Below are positions 8,889-16,428 of a stretch of 64,000 bases of DNA, piece by piece. Source of the DNA: Bacillus sp. REN10. GTDB taxonomy: Bacteria; Bacillota; Bacilli; Bacillales; Domibacillaceae. The stretch's first letter is position 1; each line of letters begins with the position of its first letter. Below the pieces are notes generated by a model. It did no database searches. It had not been told where the DNA came from and saw only the letters and a program-made list of their open reading frames with translations. The DNA lies in assembly GCF_016820555.1 (NCBI RefSeq), contig NZ_JADHDW010000008.1, positions 84,319 through 148,318 of the forward strand, in the 5' to 3' direction. The translations under genes and the position numbers were made by a program.

Positions 8889-8922
8889 AAAAAAAGAGCC
8901 CATTAGCTAGGATAGGCTCTTA
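8889..8922 (-). terminator. Terminator of the ComFB-like gene
   Basis: On the minus strand AAGAGCC pairs with GGCTCTT, followed by a run of seven T. The stem begins inside the last codons of the gene. Confidence 0.75.
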
Positions 8923-9229
8923 ACAGTTTTTTACATTCTTCATATGTGACTTCTTCATGAAGCGGACAGTGAGGATTGGCTGCTACAATTTCAGCCGCTT
9001 GAGTAACTGTCGTTAATACATTCGCATATTCTTGTGTATGCTTCATATATAAAGCTTTAATAAAAGGAATTTTGCTAGGATCAGCTACATACTTAGGTGG
9101 TAGATGATTTAGGGAGAGAGCTAGCACATCTCTTAAACAATTTTGACATCCACAGGCTATTTTTAACTGATCCTTGTACTCTTCGATTACATCTCTAACA
9201 ATTTCTTCCATTGCATTTTTTACAGTCAT
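8903..9229 (-). CDS. ComFB-type late competence protein
   Basis: 108 residues. AGGAG lies nine bases before the ATG at 9229. The sequence MEEIVRDVIEEYKDQL, the cysteine cluster CGCQNC, LPPKYV and a C-terminal CPLHEEV match the ComFB family, small zinc-binding proteins named for the comF operon; some relatives bind c-di-nucleotides. Here the gene is not next to comFA or comFC, so it is a stand-alone paralogue and a role in DNA uptake is only inferred. Confidence 0.75.
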   Translation of the reverse strand: MTVKNAMEEIVRDVIEEYKDQLKIACGCQNCLRDVLALSLNHLPPKYVADPSKIPFIKALYMKHTQEYANVLTTVTQAAEIVAANPHCPLHEEVTYEECKKLLRAYPS

Positions 9230-9395
9230 CTTCATTTCTCCTATCCTCATTCATAAGTAAGTACATTCAAAAAAAGATTGATTACTTCTATTATCGGAAA
9301 TATTTTACTTACCTTTAATAAAAATACATATTTTTAAATATTTTTTCATAGCTTACAATAGGTCTGGAGAACCATTAATGAGGTTTTGTTGATAT

Positions 9396-9427
9396 AAAAA
9401 AACGACTGCGATGACAGTCGTTTTTTG
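9396..9427. terminator. Bidirectional terminator-like hairpin
   Basis: AAAAAACGACTG and CAGTCGTTTTTT arms around GCGAT, with A-run and T-run on the two sides. No gene ends immediately upstream on the plus strand. Confidence 0.6.
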
Positions 9428-9726
9428 TATGTAACCTAGTTAGCTAGTCAGCCATGCGGCAATCAAGACGGTCGATGAACAACCACCGTATGAGCCGGGC
9501 TCATGGATTTGATCGAACTTATAAGCTGTAAGTCTTGATTTTTGAATGGTAAGAGTCTTGATTTTTGAGCTCTGAGTGCTGAACGTTGAGCTTTGAGCTT
9601 TTATCCCAATTTATCTAGTGTCTCACTAAATGATCTCATTATGATAAAAGTTAGAGCGGCTGTAAGGTCAAAGCCGCTAGCACCTGTTCAGTTGCCTTGA
9701 TTTTCGACTAACTAACGAGTATTCAT
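9428..9726. other. Intergenic stretch with short degenerate repeats
   Basis: About 300 bases without a gene. It holds two copies of TCTTGATTTTTGA (near 9533 and 9552), several GAGCTTTGAGC-like words, and a hairpin AGCGGCT/AGCCGCT at about 9653-9678 that may end the minus-strand gene at 9727. No RNA family is recognised. Confidence 0.4.
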
Positions 9727-10350
9727 TTATTCAGGTACTTCAATTTCTGTCAGCGTATTGGACGTGGACAGAACGAAATCGACTTCCGTTAAAAACTCAT
9801 CAATCTTTTTCTCTAGCTTTTCATATTCATCACGTAATTTTAGCGGGTCAACGATTTTCGCTTCATGCTTTTCACGATAACTTCTCGTCAGCTCGTTGCT
9901 TTCTTCGACTTTCAGTTTTGCTTCTCGGCCGTATAACACTTCTAATTGACGGTCTAGCTGTTCCTTGACCTCTGCATTAATCTCTTCTACCTCATCTGTC
10001 ACCGATGAAAACTCGCGCTTCATCTTGTGCAGAAGCTCTTGCTCATATTGGATCGATGTTTTGCGCTCAATCGCTTCGGCAACCGTATATGTATGACCGG
10101 CGATTTCCACCTTTGTCATTGCGTTCGATAACACAATCGCTGACTTAATCGCATTTCGGCGTTTAATCAAATCTAACGTGGATTGATAGCTTGCACGTGC
10201 TTTTTCTTCAAATTCCTTCACAGAAGCAAAGCCACTGACCGGTTTATTACCAACATGGTATTGAACCAATGGAGTAGAATTCATCATTGAATGAATCCGT
10301 TTATCTAACAGTTTCAGTTCAGCTAACGCTCTCGTAATTGAAATTTTCAT
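9727..10350 (-). CDS. Coiled-coil protein of unknown function
   Basis: 207 residues. The ATG at 10350 follows GGAGG by nine bases. It starts MKISITRALAELKLLDKRI, contains NAIKSAIVLSNAMTKVEIAG, and ends with a long charged helical region rich in E, K, L and R, likely a coiled coil. Proteins with this kind of opening occur in phage and chromosomal contexts in Bacillus, but the family cannot be named. No membrane segment or signal peptide is seen. It lies 73 bases downstream of the acetyltransferase gene and could be co-transcribed with it. Confidence 0.65.
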   Translation of the reverse strand: MKISITRALAELKLLDKRIHSMMNSTPLVQYHVGNKPVSGFASVKEFEEKARASYQSTLDLIKRRNAIKSAIVLSNAMTKVEIAGHTYTVAEAIERKTSIQYEQELLHKMKREFSSVTDEVEEINAEVKEQLDRQLEVLYGREAKLKVEESNELTRSYREKHEAKIVDPLKLRDEYEKLEKKIDEFLTEVDFVLSTSNTLTEIEVPE

Positions 10351-10423
10351 ACGTAACAACCTCCATTTTTTATCAATATACCATAATAGTTTAATACATA
10401 CATAGCCGGAAGCTTCCTCTTTG

Positions 10424-10999
10424 CTACATAAACGCTTTTGGATCCGACAATTTCATAAACTGATATAACTCCTCGCTCGCGACTTCTTTGCCGATACGCC
10501 CCATCATAAAGTTATAAGGATAACCTGCAATATCTGGTTCATTTGTTGGTATGTCCTCAAAACGGCTCGCCTGTAGCATCTTTTTCAGCAATTTTTTATA
10601 TGCGTGCGCATCGCCATTCGTCATTTGTAAATCCCAATGCCAGTAATATTCTAGTGAAATAATGATTTTACTTTCAAGCGCTTGGTTAGATGTTACTGCT
10701 TGAACGAGTCGTTTTGCTATCCCACGCCCCCTAAAACCTGGTGCTACTTCCACTACACCTAAAGTTCGAACAAAAGGCAACTTACTCCATCTTTCTTCTC
10801 TTTCGGGCGGCAGTACGATCGTATAGCCAATAATGGCATCACGATCGATTGCTAAAGCCATTGCTACTTCCTTGCTCAGCTCTGCTCGCAAAGTAGCTTG
10901 CTGCTTGTCCGGCGCACGAAAGCGATTGAGCAAAGGGTGGAATGTAAGCCTTTTCATATTCATTTTGACTGCTTCCTCGTTCGAAATGATTTCAACCAT
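10424..10999 (-). CDS. AcuA-like GNAT acetyltransferase
   Basis: 191-residue acetyltransferase. The acetyl-CoA loop VEVAPGFRGRGIAKRLV is clear. LEYYWHWDL and MGRIGKEV near the C-terminus match B. subtilis AcuA, which acetylates and shuts off acetyl-CoA synthetase AcsA. The first ATG (11005) abuts GGAGG; the ATG two codons later at 10999 has the correct six-base spacing and is used. AcuB and AcuC, the usual neighbours, are absent. The gene directly follows a cobalamin riboswitch with its terminator, an unexpected control for an AcuA-type enzyme, so its true substrate may differ. Confidence 0.75.
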   Translation of the reverse strand: MVEIISNEEAVKMNMKRLTFHPLLNRFRAPDKQQATLRAELSKEVAMALAIDRDAIIGYTIVLPPEREERWSKLPFVRTLGVVEVAPGFRGRGIAKRLVQAVTSNQALESKIIISLEYYWHWDLQMTNGDAHAYKKLLKKMLQASRFEDIPTNEPDIAGYPYNFMMGRIGKEVASEELYQFMKLSDPKAFM

Positions 11000-11027
11000 C
11001 TTCATCCTCCGTTCTCTTTTTTCAAAA

Positions 11028-11054
11028 TAAAAAACCCTTTCTTAGAAGAAAGAG
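11028..11054 (-). terminator. Terminator of the cobalamin riboswitch
   Basis: On the minus strand CTTTCTT pairs with AAGAAAG, followed by GGTTTTTT. It lies between the riboswitch and the acetyltransferase ribosome-binding site. A second possible stem, CGGCAG (11089-11094) with CTGCCG (11062-11067), lies upstream and could be part of the switching platform. Confidence 0.7.
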
Positions 11055-11130
11055 CTGAAAACGGCAGAAAAAAGCATAAGAAAGATCACTGCCGCTTCAA
11101 TTTCTCACTCCCCGAAGAAATGAAACTTAC

Positions 11131-11297
11131 GGAATCTATGGCAGGTCTCCTGACTCGTGCTTCGTTTGACGATGAACCTTCCCATATAAGCAAGCTTACA
11201 CAGTGGTTTTCTCATGCCATCCACACTTACAGTTGCGGGGACAGTTTTGGCTTCACACCAAATTCCCTATTAAGTCGCTAGCGACACCATAAATTCC
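11131..11297 (-). promoter_or_regulatory. Cobalamin (B12) riboswitch
   Basis: On the minus strand an 11-bp P1 helix (GGAATTTATGG with CCATAGATTCC) closes an aptamer. It contains AATAGGGAA, GGTGTGAAGCC, the CCCCGCAACTGT signature, a CCACTG B12-box and GAGTCAGGAGACCTGCC, the classic conserved elements in the usual order. A TATAAT-type -10 lies about 20 bases upstream. With the downstream terminator it should repress the AcuA-like gene when adenosylcobalamin is present. Confidence 0.93.
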
Positions 11298-11348
11298 TAA
11301 TATTCAGTTATTATTTATTATAAAGAAAAAATAAACCAAAAGCAAAAA

Positions 11349-11377
11349 GACCGCCTCCATAGAGACAGCCTTTTCAT
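11349..11377 (-). terminator. Terminator of the DUF975 gene
   Basis: On the minus strand a 10-bp stem with several G-U pairs around TATG, followed by TTTTT, eight bases after the stop codon region of the upstream gene. Confidence 0.5.
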
Positions 11378-11383
11378 CAACTA

Positions 11384-12049
11384 TTACATTTCCTGATGCT
11401 GAGTGGCAATATGCTTTTGATAAAAAGCTGCCATTGACGCTTGCACGTACGGAACTAACCATAAATACCCGATACCGAAAGTAAAGAGAGCAAGAAACGC
11501 CCAGCCGATAAAGCTTAAATACAACACAAAATAATTCCATTTATATCCTTTCATGCGGCGTTTACTTTCTGAAATTGCTTCAAGGGCAGATAACTCGGGA
11601 TGATCTTTCATAATAAAATATGCTTGCGAATAAGACATGCTTTTAATAATCCCAGGAATAATCAGTAATAAAGACCATAAAAAGACGAAAATCCCGATTA
11701 AAATGGACATCCAAATCGTTTTAAATGCCAGACCACCGTTCGCATAAACTGAAAATACCTCTCCGACGCTTTGACGCTCTCCCCGAACTAAATGTAAAAA
11801 GAACCAATAAATCGAAACAGATAGAGGGATGATCGCAAAACTAATGATTAAACTCAAGATCGAAGAAGATGCGGGGGGTGTATCTTGATTGATCCAATTA
11901 CTCCAGCCACCGCTAGTAACCACCTCAAACATGGTAGGCACGACTCCACCGATGGCAAACATGATCAACATGAGAACAACAGCCGTTCCCCAATTTCCTG
12001 CTAACGCTTCTCTCGCATCCTTTTTAATGCTTGAAATATGAACAGTCAT
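11384..12049 (-). CDS. DUF975 family membrane protein
   Basis: 221 residues. The ATG at 12049 follows AAAGGAG; 13 extra upstream codons lack a ribosome-binding site. It shows MTVHISSIKKDAREALAGNWG, typical of DUF975 proteins, then about five hydrophobic segments and the conserved region PGIIKSMSYSQAYFIMKDHPE followed by EAISESKRRMKGYKW. It is an integral membrane protein of unknown function. It has its own terminator and appears monocistronic. Confidence 0.85.
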   Translation of the reverse strand: MTVHISSIKKDAREALAGNWGTAVVLMLIMFAIGGVVPTMFEVVTSGGWSNWINQDTPPASSSILSLIISFAIIPLSVSIYWFFLHLVRGERQSVGEVFSVYANGGLAFKTIWMSILIGIFVFLWSLLLIIPGIIKSMSYSQAYFIMKDHPELSALEAISESKRRMKGYKWNYFVLYLSFIGWAFLALFTFGIGYLWLVPYVQASMAAFYQKHIATQHQEM

Positions 12050-12133
12050 TGTTTTTACTCCTTTCTTTTTATGGTTAAATTGTAACATAAATATCTATTT
12101 TGGAATTTACTTTTTATAAATAAATTCTACAAA

Positions 12134-13045
12134 TTAAGAGATATTTCTTCCAAAGATCTCTATCGTTTGCCGCAATGGAACAAAATTCTGCCCATTCCAC
12201 CTTAATACATTGTTGACATATCCGAGCCGATCGGCGTTATATTGACCAGCAATATTTTGAAACGTCACTAATTCATATGTTCCATCCCTCTCCAAATCGA
12301 TGGGATATATTCCTGCTAAAGGCGAGACAAAGCCTTGAATTGGTTGCCTTAACGTTCCATCAGATCGGTAAATAGCCGACAAATACGCTAGCTCTTTATC
12401 TTTTAAGCTAAGTGTATAGCGCTTTTTCAGAACAGCGCTTTCCACTCTTACTGTATATTGATCTTGATATTGAACCTTATATTGGTAGTTCTTATTAAAT
12501 ACATCTGAATCAAACAACAGCTTCATGTTTCCTTGCTGAAATGAATAAATGTACGCATAAACCGTCCCCCCGCTTCCGCCTGAATCAATCACGATCAACA
12601 CATCATTAATCTGCTCTCCTGTCATATCACCGAGAAAAATCGTTGGCTTATATCCAGATCCTTCTTTTAAAGGAATCGTTTCAACAGACTGATTGTAGTA
12701 GCGAACAACAAGGGTTATGTTTTGAACATGGGCGCTTCCCTCCTGTTTGGTGCCAATCAAATAAATGGTATCCGCGTTTCCATCACCTGTGATATCCCCT
12801 TGCTTCACATCAAGCACCACTTGATCTCGATGGAACCACTCATATTGTCCATTACACTTGCGGAAATAAAAAGGGTGTTGCTCTTTTATGACTAACAAGT
12901 ATTCTTTTCCTTGCTCTTCGTAAGCAACGAGCCATTCCTTTTCCTGATCTCCGTCCACATCTACTTGCACAATTGCTGGCTGATTCGGCTCAATCTCGAT
13001 AATACGAGCCTGTTGCGGCAAAAAAGACTGTATTTGTTTATTCAT
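12134..13045 (-). CDS. FG-GAP/VCBS-repeat protein
   Basis: 303 residues. Repeated Asp-rich calcium-type loops are visible: VDVDGDQEKEW, GDITGDGNADTIYLIG, GDMTGEQINDVLIVI and IDLERDGTYELV, spaced as in beta-propeller blades of FG-GAP/VCBS proteins. No signal peptide or membrane helix is seen at the N-terminus MNKQIQSFLPQQARIIEIEPN, so the location is unclear; some Bacillus relatives are spore-associated. The role is unknown. It is divergent from the flavoenzyme gene downstream at 13160. Confidence 0.75.
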   Translation of the reverse strand: MNKQIQSFLPQQARIIEIEPNQPAIVQVDVDGDQEKEWLVAYEEQGKEYLLVIKEQHPFYFRKCNGQYEWFHRDQVVLDVKQGDITGDGNADTIYLIGTKQEGSAHVQNITLVVRYYNQSVETIPLKEGSGYKPTIFLGDMTGEQINDVLIVIDSGGSGGTVYAYIYSFQQGNMKLLFDSDVFNKNYQYKVQYQDQYTVRVESAVLKKRYTLSLKDKELAYLSAIYRSDGTLRQPIQGFVSPLAGIYPIDLERDGTYELVTFQNIAGQYNADRLGYVNNVLRWNGQNFVPLRQTIEIFGRNIS

Positions 13046-13159
13046 TCCCTCCCCCCTTATTTCACTTTATGCAAATGGCAAGTCCAACAATTCTTATACT
13101 GTAAGTAAAAAATGAAAACTGCTATGATAAACAAGAAAATAAAAAAAAGGGTGTCAATA

Positions 13160-14272
13160 ATGAAAAAATATTGTGTAATCGGAGCAGGAATTTTAGGCGC
13201 TTCTACCGCTTATCACCTCGCGAAAGCTGGCGCTGAAGTGATGATCATTGACCGAAAAGACGAGGGCCAAGCCACAGCCGCTGCAGCAGGAATTATTTGC
13301 CCATGGCTATCACAGCGAAGAAATAAAGCATGGTACCGGCTTGCGAAAAACGGTGCTCGTTTTTATCCTGAGTTAATTGCGGAGCTTGAGCAATTAGGCG
13401 AAACAAACACAGGATATGCCAAGGTTGGTGCTTTGAGCTTGCATGACGACGAAGAAAAATTAGTCAAAATGAAAGAACGTGCCTTGAAACGGCGAGAAGA
13501 AGCCCCAGAAATTGGTGAAGTGACGATTTTAAGTCCCGCTGAAGCCAAAGCTTTATTTCCACCGCTTCAAGATAAGTACGGAGCAGTTCATGTGAGCGGA
13601 GCGGCGCGCGTTGATGGACGAGCGCTTCGCGATGCCCTACTCGCAGCAGCGATAAAACTAGGAGGCACTTTCATTGAAGGAAACGCTCAATGGACAGGAG
13701 AAAAACGAAACAGCCGCGAAATCAATGTCAATAATCAAACGCTCACCTTTGATCAAATTATTATTACCGTAGGTGCTTGGGCAAAACCATTGCTAGCGTC
13801 GTTAGGTGTACAAGCACAAGTTGAACCGCAAAAAGCACAAATTGTTCATTTCGCGCTGCCGAATGTCAAAACAAATCAATGGCCAGTCATTATGCCGCCG
13901 AACGATCAATACATTTTAGCGTTTGATGATCGCATTGTGGCTGGGGCGACTCATGAAAATGAAGCAGGCTTCGATACACGCGTGACGGCAAGCGGAATGC
14001 ATGAGGTGTTAGACAAAGCACTGCATATCGCCCCTGGCTTAGCAGATGGCACCATCCTTGAAACGAGAGTCGGCTTTAGACCGTTTACGCCTGGCTTCTT
14101 GCCTGTGTTCGGTCCCCTTCCTGGGCATGAAGGTGTGCTCTTTGCCAATGGGCTTGGCGCATCCGGCTTAACAATGGGCCCTTATATCGGATCAGAGCTT
14201 GCTAAAATCGCTTTAGGGCAGGAAACGGAGGTCAATCTTGAAGATTATGATGTCATTAGTGCTTTACAATAA
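13160..14272 (+). CDS. FAD-dependent amino-acid oxidoreductase (DadA/DAO type)
   Basis: 370 residues. The start is moved to 13160, where AAAGGGTG lies upstream. It opens with the dinucleotide-binding motif CVIGAGILGASTAYHLA and the acidic residue in VMIIDRKDEG, followed by ATAAAAGIICPWLSQR. The C-terminal TRVGFRPFTPGFLPVFGPLPG and NGLGASGLTMGP are typical of DAO-family enzymes (D-amino-acid dehydrogenase, glycine oxidase, sarcosine oxidase group). It should bind FAD non-covalently and oxidise a secondary or D-amino acid; the substrate cannot be read from sequence. The DUF2199 gene follows 26 bases downstream. Confidence 0.85.
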   Translation: MKKYCVIGAGILGASTAYHLAKAGAEVMIIDRKDEGQATAAAAGIICPWLSQRRNKAWYRLAKNGARFYPELIAELEQLGETNTGYAKVGALSLHDDEEKLVKMKERALKRREEAPEIGEVTILSPAEAKALFPPLQDKYGAVHVSGAARVDGRALRDALLAAAIKLGGTFIEGNAQWTGEKRNSREINVNNQTLTFDQIIITVGAWAKPLLASLGVQAQVEPQKAQIVHFALPNVKTNQWPVIMPPNDQYILAFDDRIVAGATHENEAGFDTRVTASGMHEVLDKALHIAPGLADGTILETRVGFRPFTPGFLPVFGPLPGHEGVLFANGLGASGLTMGPYIGSELAKIALGQETEVNLEDYDVISALQ

Positions 14273-14298
14273 AAAGGAAAGAAGTCAGGAGAGAAAAA

Positions 14299-14823
14299 AT
14301 GAGCAATGAAACAGGTTACATATGTACTTCTTGCGGTCAATATCATGCAGAACTGCCCATGAGTTATGGAAGCCCGGCTCCAGACTATTGGTTTACGATA
14401 GATCCAGAAGAAAGAGAACTTCGAGGAGAACTCAATTCCGACATATGCGTCATTGATGATGAATATTTTTTCATTCGGGGATGTATTGAAATCTCTGTCA
14501 AAGGAGAAGAAGAGCCGTTTGTATGGAATGTATGGGTATCTTTAAGTGAAGCTAGTATGCATACAACCATTGATTTTTGGGAAGAAGAAGGAAGAGAAAA
14601 CAAGGTAGCACCGATGTTCGGCTGGCTTTCTACCTCCCTTCCTTGTTATCCAGACACGTTGAATTTAAAAGCGATGGTTCATACTCGTGAAGTAGGAATG
14701 CGTCCCTATATTGAACTAGAACCGACTGAACATCCATTGTCCATGGAGCAACGCATAGGCATGACAATGGACCGTGTGCAAGAAATTGCTGAACAATTAT
14801 GCAGTCAAGATAACGAAGTCTAA
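14299..14823 (+). CDS. DUF2199 domain protein
   Basis: 174 residues. It begins with a zinc-ribbon-like YICTSCGQYHAELPMSYGSPAPDYW, followed by DDEYFFIRGCIEISVKG and WNVWVSLSE, which is the DUF2199 pattern. It is cytosolic with no predicted membrane segment. These proteins are often found near toxin-immunity or isolated loci but have no known function. A good AGGAGA site precedes the start. It probably shares a transcript with the upstream flavoenzyme gene. Confidence 0.8.
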   Translation: MSNETGYICTSCGQYHAELPMSYGSPAPDYWFTIDPEERELRGELNSDICVIDDEYFFIRGCIEISVKGEEEPFVWNVWVSLSEASMHTTIDFWEEEGRENKVAPMFGWLSTSLPCYPDTLNLKAMVHTREVGMRPYIELEPTEHPLSMEQRIGMTMDRVQEIAEQLCSQDNEV

Positions 14824-14831
14824 AGTATCAA

Positions 14832-15015
14832 AGGGGGCGTCCCAATAAGTCCTTAAAACTAAAAGAGGTGAAGAAAAACAACTTGTTTTTCTCCACCTCT
14901 TTTAGTTTATCTCCGGTATTTTTTAAACGTAGGTAGTAGATGCCAGCTACTTTCAGGAGATTATGCGCTGAAGCCGCAAACCTGAATTCTATGTGCACCT
15001 TGTCAATCCAGAACG
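14832..15015 (-). pseudogene. IS1182-type transposase C-terminal remnant
   Basis: Translating the minus strand gives FRFAASAHNLLKVAGIYYLR, the typical C-terminus of IS1182-family DDE transposases, preceded by KAFWIDKVHIE. Nothing upstream encodes the rest. At the plus-strand left end, GGGGGCGTCCCAATAAGT resembles an IS1182 terminal repeat, followed by a 22-bp near-perfect inverted repeat (AACTAAAAGAGGTG with CACCTCTTTTAGTT arms) at about 14855-14910. It is a dead fragment of about 180 bases. Confidence 0.7.
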
Positions 15016-15096
15016 CTTTTCTATGAAATTTTTTGTTTCGGACAACAATTCACCATTTCAAACTCTGAGAGCATGAATGCACAATAGCTTTTGAAT

Positions 15097-15705
15097 CTAG
15101 GCCGACTTCCTCTTTTTTATATACTGATATAATAGATAGCTAGATAGTAAAGCAATAAATACGTAAATGACATCAGAGTAAATACCCATGTAGTAAAGGA
15201 TGATATCCCAAGATTGTCCTAATTTCGCTCCCGCGTACACAAGGAGTGTGTTCCAAATAAGTGTGCCCACCGTAGTTAATAATAGAAACAGCCAGATTTT
15301 CATATTGGACATCCCTGCTGGAATTGAAATTAAGCTGCGAATGAGTGGAACCATGCGACAAAAAAAGACCGTCCAATAGCCTTTGTGGTCAAACCATTCA
15401 TCGGCTTTTGTCACGTCTTCTCGTTTAATTTTTAAGACGTGTCCCCATCTGTCTACAATATGCATCATTCGTTCCACATCCATTAGCCGACCAATCGCGT
15501 ATAAAATTAAAGCACCAGACACAGAACCCGCTGTGGCTGATAATATCACGCCGAACATGGTTAACGATGTGGTCGTTGTCATAAAGCCGCCAAATGGCAA
15601 AATGAGTTCAGAAGGAATAGGAGGAAATATATTTTCTACACACATGAGCAAAAAAACACCCAAGTAACCAAACTGTTCCACCACTTGCTCAATCCATTGT
15701 TGCAT
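15097..15705 (-). CDS. DedA family membrane protein
   Basis: 202 residues. Features of DedA/SNARE-associated proteins are present: VENIFPPIPSELILPFGGF near the N-terminus, the glycine-rich second helix, and FFCRMVPLIRSLISIPAGMSNM, which carries the conserved Arg-Pro region. Four to six membrane segments and a basic C-terminus (YIKKRKSA). Members act as lipid scramblases or recycle undecaprenyl phosphate or phosphatidylethanolamine; which applies here is not known. Stand-alone gene. Confidence 0.9.
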   Translation of the reverse strand: MQQWIEQVVEQFGYLGVFLLMCVENIFPPIPSELILPFGGFMTTTTSLTMFGVILSATAGSVSGALILYAIGRLMDVERMMHIVDRWGHVLKIKREDVTKADEWFDHKGYWTVFFCRMVPLIRSLISIPAGMSNMKIWLFLLLTTVGTLIWNTLLVYAGAKLGQSWDIILYYMGIYSDVIYVFIALLSSYLLYQYIKKRKSA

Positions 15706-15810
15706 CGCAAACCTCCGCCAAAATAGTCATTTACTTGCTATATATATGCGAAAAAATCGTCAATATTCTTAATATATTATAATAAACTATTTCAATGATT
15801 TCACAAAATT

Positions 15811-15840
15811 AAAAACACTTGCTACTGTGCAAGTGTTTTT
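15811..15840. terminator. Bidirectional terminator
   Basis: AAAAACACTTGC/GCAAGTGTTTTT arms around TACTGT. It ends the minus-strand small gene at 15839 and may face upstream read-through. Confidence 0.75.
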
Positions 15841-16069
15841 AAGCAAGTTCGCTTATTTTCACGAATCCCCATAAATCTTCAATCGGACAAATACCATGAC
15901 GAGGTAAATCTTTAAATTCATAAAAGGCATAGTCTTTCCACGAATGCAGATCTACCTTAATCTCGATTTGTTCGTTTTCCTTCCAAACAAACTGACACTT
16001 CTCATTTAGTAGACTAAGCAACTGAACACTAGTTTTTACTTCTGAACCTATGTGCGATGCATCTGCCAT
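15839..16069 (-). CDS. Small protein of unknown function
   Basis: 76 residues from the ATG at 16069, which has AGGAGGGG upstream; a longer frame to 16138 overlaps this site. The body reads MADASHIGSEVKTSVQLLSLL, followed by a beta-rich EIKVDLHSWKDYAFYEF and WGFVKISELA. It is acidic and has no membrane segment. No family is recognised. It has its own terminator. Confidence 0.6.
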   Translation of the reverse strand: MADASHIGSEVKTSVQLLSLLNEKCQFVWKENEQIEIKVDLHSWKDYAFYEFKDLPRHGICPIEDLWGFVKISELA

Positions 16070-16168
16070 TCTTTCCCCTCCTATTTGTTTGCCCTCTTTT
16101 AATTTCTTCCTATTGTATACTTTTTCCTCCTTAAACATGCATATTTTTTAAATCTTTTAAATTGTAAA

Positions 16169-16194
16169 AATCCGCCCTTTCAAACAGGCGGATT
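16169..16194. terminator. Terminator-like hairpin
   Basis: AATCCGCC/GGCGGATT arms around CTTTCAAACA, with an A-run to the left. It could end a minus-strand transcript. Confidence 0.5.
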
Positions 16195-16236
16195 CGACCT
16201 TTCATTATGGCTGTTTCAGAATATAAAGTGAAACTT

Positions 16237-16366
16237 CAATCAGTGGGGGTTTTCTTCATCCCCCACTGATTGTTAGTTGAACGGATCGGGCGTTTACGGG
16301 CTGTTGATCCCCCACCTACACGTCTGCGATTCTTCTGCCATGTTGAGGTGGGGGTCTTACAGCCCG
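16237..16366. repeat. Double-hairpin dyad element
   Basis: Two strong palindromes in a gap without genes. The first pairs CAATCAGTGGGGG with CCCCCACTGATTG (16237-16272). The second pairs 16297-16317 with 16346-16366 over about 19 bp (CGGGCTGT/ACAGCCCG outside, CCCCCACCT/AGGTGGGGG inside, with small bulges). No open reading frame. It looks like a mobile-element end or a miniature element; IS200/IS605-type structures are one possibility. Confidence 0.5.
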
Positions 16367-16428
16367 TTAATGCGGGATAAACTGTCAGTTGATCACGCAA
16401 CATTCGCTTTTTCAAATCCCCTTTATAT

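Noticed and set aside
9428..9726. CRISPR-like array suggested by repeated TCTTGATTTTTGA
   Set aside because: Only two short copies with irregular spacing; no repeat-spacer structure and no cas genes in the window.
10898..11281. 127-codon plus-strand frame over the cobalamin riboswitch
   Set aside because: It is antisense to the riboswitch, its terminator and the acetyltransferase start; no start signal and no protein resemblance.
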